A stretch of DNA of 64,000 bases from Moringa oleifera. Lineage: Eukaryota; Streptophyta; Magnoliopsida; Brassicales; Moringaceae. Numbering within the stretch: position 1 is the stretch's first letter; each line of letters starts with the position of its first letter. Where the stretch lies: positions 8,556,001 to 8,620,000 of the forward strand of contig JAJFZO010000344.1 in assembly GCA_021397835.1 (NCBI GenBank). Direction: 5' to 3'. The notes beneath the pieces are model-generated. The model worked only from the letters and a program-made list of their open reading frames with translations. It made no database searches and was not told the origin of the DNA. A program made the translations under genes and the position numbers. Of this stretch, positions 61,969-64,000 are shown in pieces.

Positions 61969-62613
61969 AATGAATCTGCCGTGTCTTTTCTCGCCCTTCT
62001 GCATGATCTTTTAGTTGTAACTACAGGAGATGCTTACCATTTCCTAGGGAGAAAGTAATTATATATGATACAGTAGCAGTTTTGCTCTTTCAATCTCTTG
62101 CAATGCTTTCTGACATTTACAAGTAAGATTGATGCATGCTTATTCTAGACAATTTACCTTCGGACCTAAGCCTTATTGCTTTAGCTCTTTCAGTCCTTGG
62201 TCCGAATCTGTAGTGAAAGAAATGTCTCATATGCACTATATGTAGGAGGACAAATAAAAAAAAGGTATAAAGACAAACTTTGTTACGTAGAGAGAGATGG
62301 TCACTGATGTTACATGTACCACTTCATTAGTAGTGTGAAAGATATGCCAATAACAAAATTAAAGTGGCATCAAGAGCACCATACCATAAGGCTTGTTTAT
62401 ATCACAAGTGTGATTTTAAAGACACTAGAATGTCCTTTCTATGCAAGTGTTCATCAAAACCCTCTACAGAAGAAAGGAAATAGAGCTACCTACTCTATGC
62501 ATTACTTGGCTTGGCAACCGAAAGGCCTTGCTTTTTTTTTTTTTTTGTATTATCTTGTGAAAAGAGAAAAGAGATTCTTGTCCTTCTTGATAAGTAAAGG
62601 TGCTCTGAAGAAG
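61969..62613. other. Intergenic region before the peroxidase
   Basis: It holds the FRIGIDA-like 3' region and the peroxidase upstream region. A frame is open from 62314 into the peroxidase, but it passes through a poly-T run and does not resemble protein. Confidence 0.5.
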
Positions 62614-64000
62614 ATGATGGTGAAGGTAGCAGTGGTGACCTTCGGCTTCTGGCTCATTTTAGCAAACTTGGCAGGTTGGTGGTATGGTCAGCGGCAGGTA
62701 GGCTTCTATAGAGGAAAATGTGGTTTTGCAGATGTAGAGGCCATAGTTGCTGGCGTCGTCACGAGACACTTCATCAGAGACGCCACTGTAGTGGCTGCTC
62801 TCTTACGCCTCCAGTTCCATGATTGCTTTGTTAATGTAAGCTCCCATGATCTGCATTATTTCTTTAAATCTTTTTCTTGGATCGGAGCATTCATGCGAGA
62901 TCCATCAAGCAGAAGCATGGATAATTTAGTGGCCCAAATTAAACAAGCCTTCTTTGATCCACAACGAAGAAAAAGAAAAAGAGAAAAGCTTTATGTGCAC
63001 TATGCACAAATTGGAACATTTTCCTTTTTTCCTTTAGTAGCTTTTGTGTATCTTGTTTAATTAAGCATGTCGTTCATTTTTAATTATAAAATGCGAAGTA
63101 GTTAATATGCATGAGCTACCATACATGGACGATCATGCAGGAGGTAAAGTGTGCATTCTTTTTTATATTCTCCTCTTTTTTTTTTTTATCTGTTCATTAG
63201 AATTCATTAACTTACAGTGATTATTTGATGGAATTAATGGCGGAAATTGAAAGGGTTGCAATGCATCAATACTTTTAGACGGCAGCAATAGTGAGAAGAG
63301 AGTAGCTCCAAATCTGAACTTAAGGGGATACAATATCATAGACGAAGCAAAGGGTGAAGCTGAAGATTTATTCTCTGGTGTCGCCTCTTGTGCTGATCTC
63401 ATCGCCTTTGCTGCTAAAGACGCTGTTTTCTTCGTAAACCTCTCCCTCCCTCCCTCTCTCTGTCTGTCTCTGATCATAACCATCATTGATCGACGAACTT
63501 GCAGAGTGGTGGAGGTAGATACGAAGTGAAAACAGGAAGAAGAGATGGTTTAGTATCTTCGGCTCAAAACGTGGTCCTCCCAGGTCCTTCAATTTCTGTC
63601 TCTCAGTCAATCAAGATGTTCACCGATAAAGGGCTAACTCCGGCTGACATGATTATTCTTATGGGTACTGCACTTCTTCACTCACTTCCGCACAACAATC
63701 TAGTAATTACTTTTATCTAAGTGTTTGTTTCTTCAGCAATTATACACAATTTTCCAGTTGGGATCTTGTAAGTTCAATAGGAAGAAATTAAGGTAAAACA
63801 ATATTTTCATGTAATTCCATGGTGCCGGAGCCCACACAGTCGGGGTCATGCATTGTTCGCAGATCAAAGACCGTCTCTACAACCTCGAAGAAACAGGTAG
63901 ACCTGACCCGAAAATGGACCATTTCCTAGTCAAGATACTCCGATCAAAGTGTCCCGGAAACGCAACAACGGACAACACAGTAAGCCTCGATCAGAACCCC
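62614..64000 (+). CDS. Class III secretory peroxidase, possibly degenerating; 3' end outside the window
   Basis: Class III peroxidases are secreted haem enzymes that oxidise phenolics with hydrogen peroxide in the cell wall. Exons: 62614-62835, 63254-63433, 63505-63664, then from about 63828 or 63831 to the edge. A hydrophobic signal peptide (VAVVTFGFWLILANLAG) is followed by VGFYRGKCG. The distal haem pocket RLQFHDCF and the proximal His (AHTVGVMHC) are present. Three things are odd. The calcium-site motif reads GCNAS, not GCDAS. The Cys expected in the ACPxxVSC motif is replaced (LFSGVASC), leaving its usual disulfide partner unpaired. The acceptor of the last visible exon reads CCG|GAGCCCAC; the nearest AG, three bases on, would delete the Gly of the usual LGAHT. 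It may be a young pseudogene or a divergent active enzyme. Confidence 0.82.

Noticed and set aside
62314..62613. 100-codon extension upstream of the peroxidase
   Set aside because: It crosses a poly-T run and lacks protein-like composition; the signal peptide begins at 62614.

Overview
The window is nuclear DNA from a flowering plant, most likely a core eudicot. Genes are split by GT-AG introns, intergenic DNA is strongly AT-rich, and the products are plant-type: RBOH oxidase, plastid ClpD, DYW-class PPR, FRIGIDA-like, germin-like and class III peroxidase proteins. I cannot name the species. Exon-intron models were built by hand from reading frames and splice sites. For seven multi-exon genes the summed coding length is an exact multiple of three.

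Layout, left to right. Minus strand: TUDOR-SN nuclease (1-5850, 3' end outside the window). Plus: a short cryptic two-exon ORF (8824-9226). Minus: amidase-signature protein (9456-13453), head-to-head with plus-strand inositol polyphosphate multikinase IPK2 (16403-17329, with a 2.2 kb intron in its leader). Plus: germin-like protein (18309-18980). Plus: a 12-exon gene of unknown function with a vWA-like N-terminus and a CX2C-X12-CX2C cluster (21035-26734). Minus: respiratory burst oxidase (28096-33566). Plus: FHA + tyrosyl-DNA phosphodiesterase protein (38133-45771), intronless PLS/DYW PPR protein (46400-48847), chloroplast ClpD/ERD1 (50400-55958), FRIGIDA-like protein with a solo LTR in its first intron (57570-61968), and a class III peroxidase that runs off the right edge (62614-64000).

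From memory of Arabidopsis, TSN1, an amidase, IPK2-alpha, an unknown gene, RBOHA and an FHA/TDP gene are consecutive on chromosome 5 (AT5G07350-AT5G07400). RBOHC and ERD1/CLPD are neighbours in a second block (AT5G51060-51070). This window has both sets in one run, so it may keep an ancestral order later split by duplication and gene loss. The genes are not an operon-like pathway; they act separately in RNA metabolism, inositol phosphate signalling, ROS production, DNA repair, organelle RNA editing, plastid proteostasis and cell-wall chemistry.

The less ordinary content: the uncharacterised vWA/zinc-cluster gene, the cryptic small gene, a 131-bp unit present three times across the end of the PPR gene, an in-frame 303-bp PLS duplication in the same gene, a solo LTR with a 5-bp target duplication, a MITE-like element, a GC-AG intron in the RBOH gene, and a peroxidase with several signs of decay.
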